DNA from: Actinomadura sp. K4S16
GTDB taxonomy: Bacteria > Actinomycetota > Actinomycetes > Streptosporangiales > Streptosporangiaceae
DNA: 64,000 nucleotides
Assembly: GCF_008327685.1 (NCBI RefSeq)
Contig: NZ_BDDE01000015.1
Coordinates: forward strand, 496,001 to 560,000
Direction of reading: 5' to 3'
Shown here: positions 41,645-50,410 of the stretch, piece by piece
Layout of the letters: the number at the start of each line of letters is the position of its first letter
How positions within the stretch are numbered: position 1 is the first letter of the stretch
The notes under the pieces: generated by a model
Seen by the model: the letters and a program-made list of their open reading frames with translations, nothing else
Told to the model about the DNA's origin: nothing
Database searches by the model: none
Position numbers and translations under genes: made by a program

Positions 41645-42997
41645 ATGACCGGCACTGGCGAGTCGTCGCGTCCCGTGCCGCCCCGGCCGGCGGAGCCCGG
41701 ACAGCCGGCGCCGCGCACCGCGCCGCCGCGTAGCGCGCCACCGCGCCCGGCCCCGGCGCCGCCGCGCACGGCGCCGCCCCGGAACCCGTCGCCCCGCCCG
41801 GCGCCGCGCCGCCCGGCGACGGTGCGCCCGCTGCCGATCGCGGTCGACACGATGGGCGGCGACCACGCCCCCGAGGAGATCATCGAGGGGGCGGTGACCG
41901 CGGTCCGCGAGCACGGCGTCCGGCTGGTGCTGGTCGGGCGGGCGCCGCGGATCCGGCGGGAGCTGGACCTGCACGGCGTCCTCGGCACGATCCCCATCGT
42001 GCACGCCGACGAGGCCCTGGACATGGGCGAGGGCGCGCTCGCGAGCTGGCGCAAGCCCCGCTCGTCGATCGCGATCGCCTGCCATCTGATCAAGCAGGGC
42101 CGGGCGTCGGCGCTGGTCTCGGCGGGCAGCACCGCCGGGGTGGTGGCGACCTCGCGGCTGCGGCTCAAGGGCCAGCAGGGCGTGATGCGGCCGGCGATCG
42201 CGGTGGCGCTGCCGACGCGTCCGCGCCCCACGATCCTGCTGGACGCGGGCGCCACCGCCGACGTGAAGCCCGAGGGCCTCGTCCAGTTCGCCGCGCTCGG
42301 CACCGCGTACGCGCAGATCCTGCTCGGGCTCGACCGCCCGACCGTGGGCCTGCTCAACATCGGCGCCGAGGCCGGCAAGGGCAACAAGCTCACCAAGCGG
42401 GCGCACGAGCTGCTCGCGAGCGGCAGCCACGGCATCGAGTTCGCCGGGAACGTGGAGGGCCACGACCTGCTGAGCGGGCGCGTGGACGTCATCGTCGCCG
42501 ACGGGTTCACCGGCAACGTCGCGCTCAAGACCGTGGAGGGCACGGTCGCCACCGCGTTCGCGGAGATCCGCGAGGCGATGACGTCCACCGCGGCCGCGCG
42601 GATGGGCGCGCTGCTCCAGCGGCGCCGCCTCCAGGAGCTGCGCGACCGCCTCGACCCCGACACCTACGGCGGCGGCGTCCTGCTCGGCCTGAACGGGACG
42701 GTCGTGATCGCGCACGGCGCCTCCCGCGCCCGCGCGATCACCTCGGCCTGCGACCTCGCGCACCGGCTGGCCGCCGGACGGATCGTGGAGCGGATCCGCG
42801 AGCAGGTCGCGGCGACCCGCACGTCCCGGTTCGGGCGCTGGACGCACGGCGAGCGCGACGCCGACAGGCCCCCGGAAACGCCGTCGGCCAAGCCGTCCGA
42901 GAGGCCGTCCGAGAGGCCCGCAGAGAAGGTCCCGGAGGTGCCCTCCCCCGCCGCGGACACCGTCCCCGACCGCAAAGAGCCGCCCGCCGCGCCGTAG
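41645..42997 (+). CDS. plsX: Phosphate acyltransferase PlsX
   Basis: 450 aa. Converts acyl-ACP to acyl-phosphate, the donor for PlsY in phospholipid synthesis. The core starts near residue 62 (PIAVDTMGGDHAPEEIIEGA) and includes LIKQGRASALVSAGSTAG, NIGAEAGKGN and the C-terminal YGGGVLLGLNGTVVIAHGAS. Both ends are extended: Pro/Arg-rich N-terminal ~60 residues and a Pro/Glu/Ser-rich tail of ~65, giving over 100 residues more than the usual 330. It is not in the usual plsX-rnc/recG context. ATG 41645 follows GGAG. Confidence 0.9.
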   Translation: MTGTGESSRPVPPRPAEPGQPAPRTAPPRSAPPRPAPAPPRTAPPRNPSPRPAPRRPATVRPLPIAVDTMGGDHAPEEIIEGAVTAVREHGVRLVLVGRAPRIRRELDLHGVLGTIPIVHADEALDMGEGALASWRKPRSSIAIACHLIKQGRASALVSAGSTAGVVATSRLRLKGQQGVMRPAIAVALPTRPRPTILLDAGATADVKPEGLVQFAALGTAYAQILLGLDRPTVGLLNIGAEAGKGNKLTKRAHELLASGSHGIEFAGNVEGHDLLSGRVDVIVADGFTGNVALKTVEGTVATAFAEIREAMTSTAAARMGALLQRRRLQELRDRLDPDTYGGGVLLGLNGTVVIAHGASRARAITSACDLAHRLAAGRIVERIREQVAATRTSRFGRWTHGERDADRPPETPSAKPSERPSERPAEKVPEVPSPAADTVPDRKEPPAAP

Positions 42998-43037
42998 CCT
43001 CGCGCGAAACCGTTTCCGGGCGCCGGTACGTCGCCGA

Positions 43038-43049
43038 TAACCTTGGAAC
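43038..43049 (+). promoter_or_regulatory. Leaderless -10 box of argS
   Basis: TAACCT at 43038-43043 is 6 nt before ATG 43050. Confidence 0.5.
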
Positions 43050-44795
43050 ATGCCCGATCCGCAACTCGTACTCGCCGCCCGGGTCCAGGCCGCGCTGAGC
43101 GCCGCCTTCGGACCGTCGTACGCGGACACCGACCCGGTCATCCGGCCGTCGCAGTTCGCCGACCTTCAGGCCAACGTGGCACTGCCGCTGGCCAAGAAGC
43201 TGGGCCGCAAGCCGCGAGACGTGGCCGACGAGATCACGGCGAACCTCGACACCGCCGGTGTCGTGTCGGACGTGCAGGTCAGCGGCCCCGGATTCATCAA
43301 CCTGACGCTCAGCGACGCCTGGATCGCCGGCGAGGCGCAGCGGGCCCTGGAGGACGAGCGGCTCGCCGTCCCCCTCGCCGACAAGCCGCAGAAGGTCGTC
43401 GTCGAGTACTCCTCCCCGAACGTGGCGAAGGAGATGCACGTCGGGCACCTGCGGACCACGATCGTCGGCGACGCGATCGCGCGGATCCTGGCGTTCCTCG
43501 GGCACGAGGTCGTCCGGGACAACCACGTCGGCGACTGGGGCACCCCGTTCGGCATGCTGATCGAGCACCTGCTCGACATCGGCGAGGACGCCGCCGCCCG
43601 TGACGACTCCTCCGTCAGCGACCTGACCGCGTTCTACCAGGCCGCGCGGGAGAAGTTCGACGGCGACGAGGCGTTCGCCGACCGGTCCCGGCGGCGGGTC
43701 GTCGCCCTCCAGGCGGGCGACGCCGAGACGCTGCGGCTCTGGAACGTCCTCGTCGAGGTGTCGAAGCGGTACTTCAACGCCGTCTACGGGCGGCTGGGCG
43801 TCACCCTCACCGACGACGACATCAAGGGCGAGAGCTACTACAACGACCTGCTGGCCCCGACCGCCCAGGAGTTGGAGGAGAAGGGCATCGCGGTCATCAG
43901 CGACGGCGCGCTGTGCGCGTTCCCGCCCGGGTTCACCGGCCGCGAGGGCGAACCCCTCCCCGTGATCATCCGGAAGAGCGACGGCGGCTACAACTACTCC
44001 ACCACCGACCTCGCCACGATCCGGTACCGGGTCGACACCGAGCACGTCGACCGGATGGTCTACGTGGTGGGCGCGCCGCAGTCACTGCACTTCCAGATGG
44101 TGTTCGCCGTCGCGCGGATGGCGGGCTGGCTGAACGACGAGGTGAAGGCCGAGCACGCGCAGATCGGCAACGTCCTCGGCACCGACGGCAAGATCCTGCG
44201 GACCCGGGCCGGCGGCACCGTCAAGCTCTCGGAACTGCTGGACGAGGCGGTCGAGCGGGCCGGCGCCGTGTACGACGAGATCCAGCATGACGCATCGTTC
44301 GACGAGGCGACCCGGGCCGAGATCGTTCAGGCTGTCGGCATGGGCGCGGTCAAGTACGCCGACCTGTCGGTGGCGCGCGACAGCGAGTACGTCTTCGACT
44401 TCGACCGGATGATCTCGTTCAACGGCAAGACCGGCCCGTACCTGCAGTACGCGGTGGCGCGGATCCGGTCGATCTTCCGGAAGGGCGGCCTCGCCCCCGA
44501 GGAGGCGACCGGCCCGATCGTGCTCACCCACCCGGCCGAGCGGGCGCTGGCGCTGGAGCTGCTCGGGTTCGGCGCCGTGCTCAAGCAGGCGGGCGAGACC
44601 GCCGAGCCGCACCGGCTGGCGAGCTACGTCTACTCGGTCGCGGACGTCTACACGACGTTCCACGAGAACTGCCCGGTGCTGAAGGCCCCCGACGAGGAGA
44701 CGAAGGCGTCGCGGCTCGCGCTCTGCGCGGCGACCCTCCGCACGCTCGTCACCGGTCTCGGCCTCCTCGGCGTCCCGGCCCCGGAGCGCATGTAA
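43050..44795 (+). CDS. argS: Arginyl-tRNA synthetase
   Basis: 581 aa class I synthetase. N-terminal additional domain (about 1-110), then the Rossmann core with HVGH motif (EMHVGHLRTTIVGDAIAR), the catalytic DNHVGDWGTPFG, and ArgRS lacking a KMSKS-like lysine (as usual; GTDGKILRTRAGGTVKL). C-terminal anticodon-binding helical domain ends ERM. In many actinobacteria argS precedes lysA-hom-thrC; here a convergent oxidoreductase follows instead. Leaderless-type promoter supports the start. Confidence 0.93.
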   Translation: MPDPQLVLAARVQAALSAAFGPSYADTDPVIRPSQFADLQANVALPLAKKLGRKPRDVADEITANLDTAGVVSDVQVSGPGFINLTLSDAWIAGEAQRALEDERLAVPLADKPQKVVVEYSSPNVAKEMHVGHLRTTIVGDAIARILAFLGHEVVRDNHVGDWGTPFGMLIEHLLDIGEDAAARDDSSVSDLTAFYQAAREKFDGDEAFADRSRRRVVALQAGDAETLRLWNVLVEVSKRYFNAVYGRLGVTLTDDDIKGESYYNDLLAPTAQELEEKGIAVISDGALCAFPPGFTGREGEPLPVIIRKSDGGYNYSTTDLATIRYRVDTEHVDRMVYVVGAPQSLHFQMVFAVARMAGWLNDEVKAEHAQIGNVLGTDGKILRTRAGGTVKLSELLDEAVERAGAVYDEIQHDASFDEATRAEIVQAVGMGAVKYADLSVARDSEYVFDFDRMISFNGKTGPYLQYAVARIRSIFRKGGLAPEEATGPIVLTHPAERALALELLGFGAVLKQAGETAEPHRLASYVYSVADVYTTFHENCPVLKAPDEETKASRLALCAATLRTLVTGLGLLGVPAPERM

Positions 44796-44879
44796 GGGAG
44801 CGGGCCCCGGGCGGCGACCCGCGGGCCCGCGTCCGACCGGTCCGCCTGTCCCCGGCCCGGCACGTCGCCGGCCCGTGCG

Positions 44880-45842
44880 TCACGGCACGCGCGTGCCGTG
44901 CGGTGAGGGCTGGCCGGCTCGTGCCGGGGCCTGCGGGGCGGCCTCTCCCTGGGCGGACGCGGCCCGTTCGCGGGCGACCTGCTCCCGGACGGCCGGAACG
45001 ATCTCCAGGGCGAACACCGGAAGCTGCTCGGGGCCGCCGCCGTACAGGAACGAGTCGACGCCGTGGCCGACGGCCAGCTCGGTCAGCTCGTACACCCACT
45101 GGCGCGGCGGGCCGTGCAGGAAGCCCCGCGACTCCCGCTCGTCGAGGCTCCCTTCGAGGACGTAGACGCGGCGGATCTCGGCGGGCCGGCGCCCCGCCCG
45201 CCGCGCGGCGTCGTCGAGGCGGCGCTGCCCGTCGGCGAGCCGCTTCGGCGGGACGAGCGAGGACGGCGCGATCCAGCCGTCGGCGACCCGTCCGGCGAGG
45301 TCGATGCCGCGCGGACCGGTGACGCCGAGCCAGATGCCGATCTGGTGCGCGGGCGCCGGGCCCGCCTGCGCCGCCGCGAACCGGTAGTGCTCGCCCGCGA
45401 ACCGCAGCCCGTTCTGGTCGCTCCAGTGCAGCCGGATGAGCTGCACGGCCTCCTCCAGTGCCCTGCGCGACGCCTTCCCGTCCAGGCGCGGGCCCCCGTA
45501 CGCCTCGATGCCGTTCGGCGACATCCCCGTGCCGAGTCCGAGCTCGGCGCGGCCGCCGCTGAGCCGGTCCATCGTGGCGATCGCCTTCGCCAGCGCGGCG
45601 GGCGACCGCAGCGGCAGGCACGCCACCGCCGGCAGGACCCGGATCCGGGACGTGCCGGCCAGCACGGCCGCCATCAGCGTGAGCGCGTCGGCGGTGTCGC
45701 GCCGGTACGGCTCGTCGCGGACGCCGAGCAGGTCGAGCCCGTACCGGTCCGCCTCCTGCGCGGTGCGGACCAGCGGGGCGGCGGAGTCCGGGGCGAGGGA
45801 CAGGCCGAACCGCAGCGGCCGCCTCGATCGAGGCGGCGTCAC
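44880..45842 (-). CDS. LLM class flavin-dependent oxidoreductase
   Basis: 320 aa, TIM-barrel flavin (F420 or FMN) enzyme of the luciferase-like family. It has the N-terminal RFGLSLAPDSAAPLVRTAQEA, the middle GRAELGLGTGMSPNGI, and the IWLGVTGPRGIDLAGRVADGW domain. Actinomycete homologues often use F420. GTG at 45842 overlaps the DUF2630 stop (GTGA). A longer upstream reading frame has no start signal. Physiological substrate unknown. Confidence 0.83.
   Translation of the reverse strand: MTPPRSRRPLRFGLSLAPDSAAPLVRTAQEADRYGLDLLGVRDEPYRRDTADALTLMAAVLAGTSRIRVLPAVACLPLRSPAALAKAIATMDRLSGGRAELGLGTGMSPNGIEAYGGPRLDGKASRRALEEAVQLIRLHWSDQNGLRFAGEHYRFAAAQAGPAPAHQIGIWLGVTGPRGIDLAGRVADGWIAPSSLVPPKRLADGQRRLDDAARRAGRRPAEIRRVYVLEGSLDERESRGFLHGPPRQWVYELTELAVGHGVDSFLYGGGPEQLPVFALEIVPAVREQVARERAASAQGEAAPQAPARAGQPSPHGTRVP
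44881..44900. terminator. 20-bp perfect palindrome at the argS/oxidoreductase junction
   Basis: CACGGCACGC followed by its exact inverse GCGTGCCGTG. It overlaps the last codons and stop of the flavin oxidoreductase gene and faces argS, so it may terminate both. It is translated in the oxidoreductase as the ending HGTRVP. Confidence 0.65.
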
Positions 45843-46084
45843 TGCAGGTAGCCTTCGACCTCGTCCGGCGGCCGGACCTCGGCGCCGCCGGGGTCCTCGC
45901 CGGCCTCCAGCCGGGCCCGGCGGCGGCGCAGCAGGTCCCAGCACTGGTCGAGCGCGACCTCCAGCCGCTCCAGCCGCCGGTGCTCCTCCTCCCGGTCCAG
46001 TTCGCCCCGCTGGTACCGTTCGCGGAGCCGCCGCTCCTCCCCCACGTACTGGTCGACGCGGGCCAGGATGTCCTTCTCGTCCAC
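45839..46084 (-). CDS. DUF2630 family protein
   Basis: 81 residues, all helix. The family sequence VDQYVGEERRLRERYQRGEL and LDQCWDLLRRRRARLEAGED, ending VEGYLQ, is clear. Highly charged, likely a coiled-coil dimer. Function unknown. Operon member between the H1-like gene (5-bp gap) and the flavin oxidoreductase (overlap). Confidence 0.85.
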   Translation of the reverse strand: MDEKDILARVDQYVGEERRLRERYQRGELDREEEHRRLERLEVALDQCWDLLRRRRARLEAGEDPGGAEVRPPDEVEGYLQ

Positions 46085-46089
46085 GGTTC

Positions 46090-47076
46090 TCAGCGCTCGC
46101 GGCCGTAGTCGGTGAGCCCGCTCAGGAAGCCGCCGTCCGTCCGCGTCGAGTGCTGGAGCGGATCGGTCTTCGGCTCCACGACGGGCGCCGCAGGCGGTGT
46201 GGTCCGTGCGGCGCTCGACCGCGCGGGAGTCTTGCGGGCGGCCGGGGACTTGGAGGTCCTCGATTTGGCCGCCCCCTTCGCGGTGCCCGACCTGGTGCTC
46301 GCGGTCGTCCGCGACGACGTCGACTTGCGCGCGGCGCTCGTCCGGGACTTGGGCGCGGCGCTCGTCCGGGACTTGGGCGCGGCCGTCTTCTTCGCCGTCG
46401 CCGATGTCTTCGACGCTCCCGAGGTCTTCGCCGCGCTCGCCGTCTTGGACGTGCCCGCCGTCCGGGACGTGGCCGCCTTCGACGTGGACTTGCGCGCCGT
46501 GGACGTCTTCGTCCCCGTACGGGCGGACGCCGTCGTCCTGGAGCGGCCGGACGCCGCCGAGGTGGACTTGCGGGCCGTGGTCCGGCCGGCGCCGTTCTTG
46601 CTCGCCGCGGTCTTCCGCGCCGTCGTGGCGCGGGTCCCGGTCGACTTGGCGGTGGTGGTGATGACCTTGGCCGCGGCGTCCATCGCCTTGGCGGCGTCGG
46701 ACATGGCCTTGGTGGCGCTGGTCATCGCCTTGGTCATCGCCGTCATCGCCTTGGCCGACGAGGAGGCCTTGGTCGCCACCGACTTCATCTGCGTCGCGGC
46801 GGTCTTGGCCTGGCTCGCGGCCTTGGTGACGCGGGTCGCGGCGGCCGACGACGACGCCGACGACCGGGTGGACGCGGCCGGCTTCCTCGCCGTGCTGCTC
46901 CTGGTCGCGGCCGTGCGGCTCGTCGTGCGGCCGGTCGTGGACCTCGACGGCGACTTCGCCGCCGAGGTCCGCTTGGCCGCCGGTTTCTTGGCGGCGGTGG
47001 ACTTGGTCGCTGATGTGCTCTTCGTACGCGCGGCCGTCCCTCGGCTCGCCGTACGCGATGCGGTCTTGGTAGGCAC
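46090..47076 (-). CDS. Histone-H1-like Ala/Lys/Ser/Thr-rich protein
   Basis: 328 aa, low-complexity. Lys/Arg with Ala, Ser and Thr dominate. Repeats such as KSTSAA, AARKST and the duplicated APKSRTSA are present. The centre (about 95-140: SSAKAMTAMTKAMTSATKAM and following) has a heptad-like AKAM pattern and may form an amphipathic helix. It resembles the C-terminal tails of actinobacterial HupS/HU and eukaryotic H1, but has no HU domain. Likely a DNA-binding nucleoid protein. The C-terminal 30 residues are more ordinary (GGFLSGLTDYGRER). Function inferred from composition only. Confidence 0.65.
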   Translation of the reverse strand: MPTKTASRTASRGTAARTKSTSATKSTAAKKPAAKRTSAAKSPSRSTTGRTTSRTAATRSSTARKPAASTRSSASSSAAATRVTKAASQAKTAATQMKSVATKASSSAKAMTAMTKAMTSATKAMSDAAKAMDAAAKVITTTAKSTGTRATTARKTAASKNGAGRTTARKSTSAASGRSRTTASARTGTKTSTARKSTSKAATSRTAGTSKTASAAKTSGASKTSATAKKTAAPKSRTSAAPKSRTSAARKSTSSRTTASTRSGTAKGAAKSRTSKSPAARKTPARSSAARTTPPAAPVVEPKTDPLQHSTRTDGGFLSGLTDYGRER

Positions 47077-47157
47077 TGATCTCCCCCCACTGTGATCAGT
47101 TACGGGGAGATCTATTCCACACTTCGTGACCCTCTACACACGCAGCGTCATTTCAGC

Positions 47158-48012
47158 TCAGACGCCCACCGGATGCCAGACCGTCTTGGTCTCCAGGAAA
47201 GCGGTCATCCGCGCGGTTCCCGGCTCGCCCGTCCAGTCCTCGTCCGCGGGGCGCAGGACCCTCTTGAGGTTCTCGGCCGCCTTCTCTTCCAGTTCCTGGA
47301 CGTGCTCGGGCGGCGCGCCGGCCAGGTCTATGGCGTTGACGTCCATGTGGGTCGCCAGCCAGGGCGCGATCTCGGTGCGCCGGCCCGTGAGGAGGTTGAC
47401 GACACCGCCCGGCAGGTCGGAGGTGGCCAGCACCTCCGCCAGGGTGATCGACGGCAGCGGCGCCGGCTCGGAGGCGACCACCACGGCCGTGTTGCCGGAC
47501 ACGATGACCGGGGCCAGGACGGAGACCAGGCCCAGCAGCGGCGAGTCGGGCGCGACGACGGCGACGACGCCGGTGGGCTCGGGCGTGGAGAAGTTGAAGA
47601 ACGGCCCCGACACGGGGTTGGCGGCCCCGGCGACGGCGCTCAGCTTGTCGGCCCAGCCCGCGTACCAGACCCACCGGTCGACGGCGGCGTCCACCTCGGT
47701 CCCGGCGGCGCCCTTGGACGCGCCGGCCTGGCGCAGCTCGTCCACGAACTGGTCGCGGCGGCCCTCCAGCATCTCGGCGATCCGGTAGAGGATCTGGCCG
47801 CGGTTGTAGGCGGTCCGCCCGGACCAGCCGGGGAAGGCCTTGCGGGCGGCGACCACGGCGTCGCGGGCGTCCTTGCGGGACGCCTGGGAGGCGTTGGCGA
47901 GGAAGCGGCCCTTGGAGTCGGTCACGGGGTAGGACCTGCCGGATTCGGACCGGGGGAACGCGCCCCCGATGTACAGCTTGTAGGTCTTGCGGACGGCGAG
48001 ACGGTCAGGCAT
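47158..48012 (-). CDS. Truncated aldehyde dehydrogenase-like protein lacking the catalytic half
   Basis: 284 aa, starting RKTYKLYIGGAFPRSESGRS. It covers the NAD-binding domain region of ALDH (VAVVAPDSPLLGLVSVLAPVI, SDLPGGVVNLLTG) but ends at KRVLRPADEDWTG, before the segment with the catalytic Cys and ELGGK-type glutamate. It overlaps the preceding ALDH gene by 8 bp, so the two are coupled. This could be a stabilising partner subunit or regulatory subunit. It is not a frameshift fragment: reading frame is intact, with a defined start and stop. Confidence 0.8.
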   Translation of the reverse strand: MPDRLAVRKTYKLYIGGAFPRSESGRSYPVTDSKGRFLANASQASRKDARDAVVAARKAFPGWSGRTAYNRGQILYRIAEMLEGRRDQFVDELRQAGASKGAAGTEVDAAVDRWVWYAGWADKLSAVAGAANPVSGPFFNFSTPEPTGVVAVVAPDSPLLGLVSVLAPVIVSGNTAVVVASEPAPLPSITLAEVLATSDLPGGVVNLLTGRRTEIAPWLATHMDVNAIDLAGAPPEHVQELEEKAAENLKRVLRPADEDWTGEPGTARMTAFLETKTVWHPVGV

Positions 48013-49435
48013 TGAGGTAGGCCTCCAGTCCGTGGCGTCCGCCCTCGCGGCCGAACCCCGATTCCTTGTAGCCGCCGAACGGGGAGGCCGGGTCGAACTT
48101 GTTGAAGGTGTTGGCCCACACGACCCCGGCGCGGAGCCGCTGCGCCGTCCACAGGATCTGCGACCCCTTCTCGGTCCAGATGCCCGCCGACAGCCCGTAC
48201 GGGGTGTTGTTGGCCTTGGTGACGGCCTCCTCCGGCGTGCGGAACGTCAGCACGGAAAGGACGGGCCCGAAGATCTCCTCGCGGGCGATCCGGTGCGACT
48301 GCGCCACCCCGGTGAACAGGGTGGGGGCGAACCAGAACCCCTGGGACGGCAGCTCGCAGGGCGGCGACCAGCGCTCGGCGCCCTCGGCCTCGCCGGCGTC
48401 CGACAGCTCCCGGATCCGCGCCAGCTGCGCGGCGGAGTTGATCGCGCCGATGTCGGTGTTCTTGTCGAGGGGGTCGCCGACCCGCAGCGTCGCCATCCGC
48501 GCCTTGAGCCGCTCCAGGACCTCCTCGGCGACCGACTCCTGCACCAGCAGCCGCGACCCGGCGCAGCACACGTGGCCCTGGTTGAAGAAGATGCCGTTGA
48601 CGATGCCCTCGACGGCCTGGTCGAGCGCGGCGTCCTCGTAGACGATGTTGGCGGCCTTGCCGCCGAGCTCCAGCGTCAGCCTCCTGCCGGTTCCGGCGAG
48701 GGTGCGGGCGATCTGGCGGCCGACGTCGGTGGAGCCGGTGAAGGCGACCTTGTCGATGCCCGGGTGCGACACCAGGGCCGCGCCGGTCTCGCCGGCGCCG
48801 GTGACGATGTTGACGACGCCGGGCGGCAGCTCGGCCTGGCGGCAGATGTCGGCGAACAGCAGCGCCGTCAGCGGCGTGGTCTCGGCCGGCTTGAGGACGA
48901 CGGTGTTGCCGCACGCCAGCGCGGGGGCGACCTTCCAGGCCAGCATCAGCAGCGGGAAGTTCCACGGGATGACCTGCCCGGCCACCCCGAGGGGGCGGGG
49001 GTCGGGCCCGAAGCCGGCGTGGCGCAGCTTGTCGGCCCAGCCCGCGTAGTAGAAGAACCACGCCGCGACCAGCGGGACGTCCACGTCCCGCGACTCGCGG
49101 ATCGGCTTGCCGTTGTCGATCGACTCCAGGACGGCCAGTTCCCGCGCCCGCTCCTGAATGATTCGCGCGATCCGGTACAGGTACTTGGCCCGCTCGGTCC
49201 CGGGCATCGGGCCCCAGACCTTGTCGTAGGCGGTGCGGGCGGCCCGCACGGCGCGGTCGACGTCCGCCTCGTCCGCGCACGCGATGTCGGCCAGGACGCT
49301 CTCGTCGGCCGGGTTGATCGACTTGAACGGCTCGCCGTGCCCGTCGGTGAACTCGCCGTTGACGAACAGCCCGTAGGAGCCGCGGATGTCGACGACGGAC
49401 CGGGACTCGGGTGCCGGCGCGTACTCGAAAACCAT
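48005..49435 (-). CDS. Aldehyde dehydrogenase
   Basis: 476 aa full-length NAD(P)-dependent ALDH. NAD site PWNFPLLMLAWKVAPALACG, FTGSTDVGRQI, the general base Glu257 in LELGGK and nucleophile Cys290 in NQGHVCCAGSR. C-terminal EEIFGPVL and GGYKESGFGREGG. Directly downstream of deoC (2-bp gap to its stop), so it likely oxidises the acetaldehyde released from deoxyribose 5-phosphate; inference from context. Confidence 0.88.
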   Translation of the reverse strand: MVFEYAPAPESRSVVDIRGSYGLFVNGEFTDGHGEPFKSINPADESVLADIACADEADVDRAVRAARTAYDKVWGPMPGTERAKYLYRIARIIQERARELAVLESIDNGKPIRESRDVDVPLVAAWFFYYAGWADKLRHAGFGPDPRPLGVAGQVIPWNFPLLMLAWKVAPALACGNTVVLKPAETTPLTALLFADICRQAELPPGVVNIVTGAGETGAALVSHPGIDKVAFTGSTDVGRQIARTLAGTGRRLTLELGGKAANIVYEDAALDQAVEGIVNGIFFNQGHVCCAGSRLLVQESVAEEVLERLKARMATLRVGDPLDKNTDIGAINSAAQLARIRELSDAGEAEGAERWSPPCELPSQGFWFAPTLFTGVAQSHRIAREEIFGPVLSVLTFRTPEEAVTKANNTPYGLSAGIWTEKGSQILWTAQRLRAGVVWANTFNKFDPASPFGGYKESGFGREGGRHGLEAYLNA

Positions 49436-49437
49436 GA

Positions 49438-50367
49438 TCAGTCCAGCGTGAAGTAGTCGGGACCGGAGTACACCCCGGTGGCGAGCTTGCGGCGCTGCAT
49501 CAGCAGGTCGTTCAACACCGAGGAGGCCCCCAGCCGGAACCACTCGGGCGTCAGCCAGTCGGGGCCGGCGGTCTCGTTCACCAGCACCAGGTACTTGATC
49601 GCGTCCTTGGTGGTGCGGATCCCGCCCGCGGGCTTGACCCCGACCTGCCGCCCGGTGGCGGCCCGGTAGTCGCGGACGGCCTCCAGCATGACCAGGGTGA
49701 CCGGCAGCGTCGCCGCGGGCGACACCTTCCCGGTCGAGGTCTTGATGAAGTCGGCCCCGGCGCGCATCGCGAGCCAGGAGGCCCGCCGCACGTTGTCGTA
49801 GGTGGCGAGCTCGCCGGTCTCCAGGATCACCTTCAGGTGCGCGGGCCCGCACGCGTCCTTGACCGCGACGATCTCGTCGGACACCTTGGTGTAGTCGCCG
49901 GACAGGAACGCGCCCCGGTCGATCACCATGTCGATCTCGGCCGCCCCCGCCGCCACCGCGGCCCGGGTGTCGGCGAGCTTGGCCTCCATCGGCGCCCGCC
50001 CGGACGGGAAGGCCGTCGCCACGCTGGCGACGCCGATCCCCGTCCCGTCGAGGGCCCGGACCGCGGTCTCGACCATGTCGGGGTACACGCAGACGGCGGC
50101 CACCTTCGGCGCCGAGGCGTCCGCCGGGTCGGGGTGCGCGGCCTTGGCGCACAGCGCCCGCACCTTCCCCGCCGTGTCCGCGCCTTCCAGCGTGGTCAGG
50201 TCCACCATCGAGATCGCCAGGTCGATCGCCGCGGCCTTCGCCGACGTCTTGATCGACCGGGTGGCGAGCCGCGCCGCCCGCTCCTCGGCGCCGACCCGGT
50301 CCACGCCGGGGAGGCCGTGCAGGAAGGCGCGCAGCTCGGCGGCGCTGTTCAGAGTCTCCGTTGACAC
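49438..50367 (-). CDS. deoC: Deoxyribose-phosphate aldolase
   Basis: 309 aa class I aldolase: 2-deoxyribose 5-phosphate to glyceraldehyde 3-phosphate and acetaldehyde. EIDMVIDRGAFLSGD holds the catalytic Asp; FIKTSTGKV the Schiff-base Lys; VKPAGGIRT the second essential Lys. Compared with E. coli DeoC (259 aa) it has an N-terminal extension and a C-terminal tail SVLNDLLMQRRKLATGVYSG, as in actinobacterial DeoC. GTG start with GGGGA upstream. First gene of the deoC-ALDH-ALDH operon. Confidence 0.92.
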   Translation of the reverse strand: MSTETLNSAAELRAFLHGLPGVDRVGAEERAARLATRSIKTSAKAAAIDLAISMVDLTTLEGADTAGKVRALCAKAAHPDPADASAPKVAAVCVYPDMVETAVRALDGTGIGVASVATAFPSGRAPMEAKLADTRAAVAAGAAEIDMVIDRGAFLSGDYTKVSDEIVAVKDACGPAHLKVILETGELATYDNVRRASWLAMRAGADFIKTSTGKVSPAATLPVTLVMLEAVRDYRAATGRQVGVKPAGGIRTTKDAIKYLVLVNETAGPDWLTPEWFRLGASSVLNDLLMQRRKLATGVYSGPDYFTLD

Positions 50368-50410
50368 TCCCCAAGCATCGCCGAACTACGCCCCAGGCAC
50401 AAAACGGACC

